Both the position numbers and the translations under genes were made by a program. Shown one piece after another: positions 5,574-7,462 of a stretch of DNA of 7,462 nucleotides. The DNA is from Bacteroidaceae bacterium. GTDB taxonomy: Bacteria; Bacteroidota; Bacteroidia; Bacteroidales; Bacteroidaceae. The stretch is taken from contig JAFYWE010000053.1 in NCBI GenBank assembly GCA_017558165.1, forward strand, positions 1-7,462. Reading direction: 5' to 3'. Each line of letters starts with the position of its first letter. Position 1 is the first letter of the stretch. The notes beneath the pieces are model-generated. The model was not told where the DNA came from and searched no databases. It saw nothing but the letters and a program-made list of their open reading frames with translations.

Positions 5574-6701
5574 ATGAATATAGGAAGAGACATTATCAAG
5601 GATTTTGTTCGATGGAAAGAGCGTTCCGACCATAAGCCGCTCATTGTGCAAGGGGCGAGACATTGCTCTTCTTTGATGAGATTCAGGAATGTGAAGAGGC
5701 ATTGAATGCGCTGAAGTATTTCGATGAGGATGCTCCGAAGTACCATATCGTAGCGGCAGGCTCGCTGTTGGGTGTGGCGTTGAACCGAGTAGGGAAAACC
5801 TTTCCCGTGGGTAAGGTGAATTTCTTGCAGATGTATCCAGTGACTTTCAAGGAATATCTGGCTTGTGCTGATGAGAGAATATATTACTTTGTGGAGGAAC
5901 TGCAGAAGATTGCTCCATTGCCTACCATCGTAGCCAATCAACTATCTGAGCATTATCGTCGCTATCAGGTGTGTGGCGGACTCCCTTATGTGACTCGTGC
6001 AATGCTCAATGGAGAGGGGCTATGGAGCATAGAAGAGAAGTTAAGCGAACTGCTCAAGGCTTATGCGAATGACTTCAGTAAGCACGTGGAGCGCAAAGAT
6101 ATCACTCGCATACATGAGATATGGCAATCGTTGCCTTCGCAACAGGCTCGCGAAAACAAGAAATTTATCTTCCGTGTAATACGTGTGGGAGCACGTGCTC
6201 GCGAATACGATGCGGCACTGCAATGGCTCGTACTCGCAGGTATGGTATATCGAGTAAAGTTGACCGAAACACCGCGTCTGCCACTCAACTTTCACGAAGA
6301 CACAACAGCCTTCAAGGCTTATATTCTTGATGTAGGACTGCTCCGCAAACTAGCTAATCTACCCGCCGAGGTATTGCTATCGTCCAATGCGATGTTTACT
6401 GAGTTTAAGGGTTCTGTGGCTGAGAATCAAGTGCTCACCTCACTACTGGCGCAAGGATATGAAACACCGAATTACTGGACGTTGCAAGGGAATAAGGCGG
6501 AAGTGGATTTTCTCGTGCAGGATGGGCTGAATATTCTACCGACAGAAGTGAAATCAGAAGAACGCATCAGTGGCAAAAGTTTTGCCGAGTATGACAAGAA
6601 TACAGCCCTGAACTCCGTATCCGCTATTCGATGAAAAACCTGAACTGTTCAACATACCCTTGTATCTGTCAGATTGGACGAAACGATTGATTCAGCTATA
6701 A
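5574..6701 (+). pseudogene. AAA_14/DUF4143 ATPase, Walker A region deleted and frameshifted
   Basis: Four frame segments make up one gene. From the ATG at 5574 it reads MNIGRDIIKDFVRWKERSD and then PLIVQGAR, the lead-in to Walker A. The P-loop (normally QVGKT) and roughly 50 following residues are missing. Coding resumes in another frame at ~5662 with the Walker B motif TLLFFDEIQE, then AAGSLLGVAL and PVGKVNFLQMYP. The DUF4143 part (~6010-6590) ends with the PD-(D/E)XK-like pattern AEVDFLVQ...PTEVKS. A lost base near 6600 shifts to YSPELRIRYSMKNL, and a further indel near 6644 shifts to LFNIPLYLSDWTKRLIQL and the TAA at 6699-6701. The frame from 5574 stops at 5703. Without Walker A, ATP binding should be lost. 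Such ATPases are common multi-copy accessory genes in Bacteroidales with poorly known roles. Confidence 0.9.
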
Positions 6702-6725
6702 TAACAAGACTTACAGAAAGAAACG

Positions 6726-7462
6726 ATGATAAAGAAAAAGAAAACAACTAATCAGACCGATAAACAGGCACCGAAGGTGTCGTACAACTATAAGCCTGAG
6801 GGGATGACGCTGGAGCAATGGCAGATTGCCTTACGACAGCAAGCCGCAATGAAAGAGGCGTTTGTCATTTCGGAGGACATGGAGGTGGATGGACCTGGAT
6901 ACTATAAGGTGATAAACCGCACGACAAAGAAGATGTATCGCGTGGTCTATCGAGGAGAGGAGAGCCATTGGAACTTTTGCTCGTGTATGGACTTCAAGAC
7001 AAGCCGTTTGGGCACGTGTAAGCATATAGAGGGAGTAAAGCTGTGGATTAGCGGACATCGCAAACGTGTGCACACGGAGCGTCCGGCCTATACGTCGATG
7101 TACCTGTCGTATCGTGGTGAGCGTAAAGTGTGCCTTCGCATTGGAACCAATCACGAAGCGGAATTCCACGAACTGGCCAAGCAGTATTTTACTCCTGACG
7201 GAGTGATGCGCCCTGAAGTTGCGGACTATATATTCGATTTTGTAAAAGATGCTCTGCGTATAGATAACACCTTCCGCTGGTATTCCGATGCCTTAAGTTT
7301 TCTTATCGAACAACGTGACAGAAAGCACCGAAAAGGTTTGCTACAACCCATAACCGACAATAAATTAGATACGCTACTCAGAGTGCCTCTCTATTCTTAT
7401 CAAAAAGAGGGAATATGCTTCGCCTTCGAAGCAGGGAAGTCTATTATTGCCGATGAAATGGG
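6726..7462 (+). CDS. SWIM zinc-finger SNF2-family helicase (3' end missing)
   Basis: The visible 245 residues are the N-terminal part of a DNA-dependent ATPase of the SNF2 (superfamily 2) group. After a lysine-rich start (MIKKKKTTNQTDKQ) comes a SWIM zinc-binding motif CxC-x10-CxH at C85, C87, C98 and H100, within a segment beginning WNFCSC and ending GTCKHIEGV. A linker of ~110 residues follows. The helicase core then begins with LYSYQKEGICFAFEAG and SIIADEMG, the lead-in to the Walker A motif GxGKT that lies past the window edge. SNF2 proteins use ATP to move along or remodel protein-DNA complexes, and the SWIM finger probably binds DNA or protein. The start ATG lies 24 bases after the pseudogene's stop, with an A-rich leader, so the two were probably co-transcribed. 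No close independent promoter is clear. Chromosomal housekeeping and defence roles are both possible. Confidence 0.88.
   Translation, partial: MIKKKKTTNQTDKQAPKVSYNYKPEGMTLEQWQIALRQQAAMKEAFVISEDMEVDGPGYYKVINRTTKKMYRVVYRGEESHWNFCSCMDFKTSRLGTCKHIEGVKLWISGHRKRVHTERPAYTSMYLSYRGERKVCLRIGTNHEAEFHELAKQYFTPDGVMRPEVADYIFDFVKDALRIDNTFRWYSDALSFLIEQRDRKHRKGLLQPITDNKLDTLLRVPLYSYQKEGICFAFEAGKSIIADEM

Noticed and set aside
5426..5941. Minus-strand frame of 171 codons
   Set aside because: It runs antisense to the start and Walker B region of the right ATPase pseudogene and across its promoter; no recognisable domain.
5003..6701. Possibility that the two ATPase remnants are one inverted duplication or a mobile element
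   Set aside because: The two protein remnants belong to different subfamilies, share no obvious nucleotide identity, and no terminal inverted repeats or target duplication were found.
6831..7169. Minus-strand frame of 112 codons
   Set aside because: It is antisense to the SWIM region of the helicase gene, where the plus strand keeps all zinc ligands.

Overview
The window looks like a chromosome segment from a member of the Bacteroidales (Bacteroides/Prevotella-like). The evidence is promoter boxes of the Bacteroidota type (TAnnTTTG at -7), start codons preceded by A-rich leaders without clear Shine-Dalgarno sequences, and protein families and domain fusions typical of that group. No RNA gene, CRISPR array, insertion sequence or replication origin was recognised.

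Left part (1-4853) is ordinary and compact. A minus-strand gene running off the left edge encodes a sugar-kinase-like (APH/AmgK-like) phosphotransferase fused to a RapZ C-terminal domain. Divergent from it, a 59-residue winged-helix protein has its own promoter and hairpin terminator. Next comes a plus-strand short-chain dehydrogenase/reductase (SDR). It converges on a minus-strand operon read in the order uracil permease (uraA), lipoprotein nitroreductase, fluoride channel (crcB). A perfect 16-bp hairpin overlaps both converging stop codons and probably terminates both transcripts.

Middle part (4854-6701) is a graveyard of two different AAA_14/DUF4143 ATPase genes that were once divergently transcribed. 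The left one survives only as its C-terminal ~105 codons on the minus strand, with one frameshift. The right one keeps nearly its whole length but has lost the Walker A region in an internal deletion and carries frameshifts near its 3' end. Between them lie two outward-facing Bacteroidota-type promoters. The right-hand leader also holds a three-half-site inverted repeat that includes the spacing TGTGA-N6-TCACA.

Right part (6726-7462) begins 24 bases after the second pseudogene. It encodes the N-terminus of a SWIM zinc-finger SNF2-family helicase, cut by the window edge just at its Walker A motif. The most noteworthy items are the kinase-RapZ fusion, the eroded divergent ATPase pair with its shared regulatory region, the lipid-anchored nitroreductase and the SWIM-SNF2 protein. 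I did not find clear evidence for a wholly new system.
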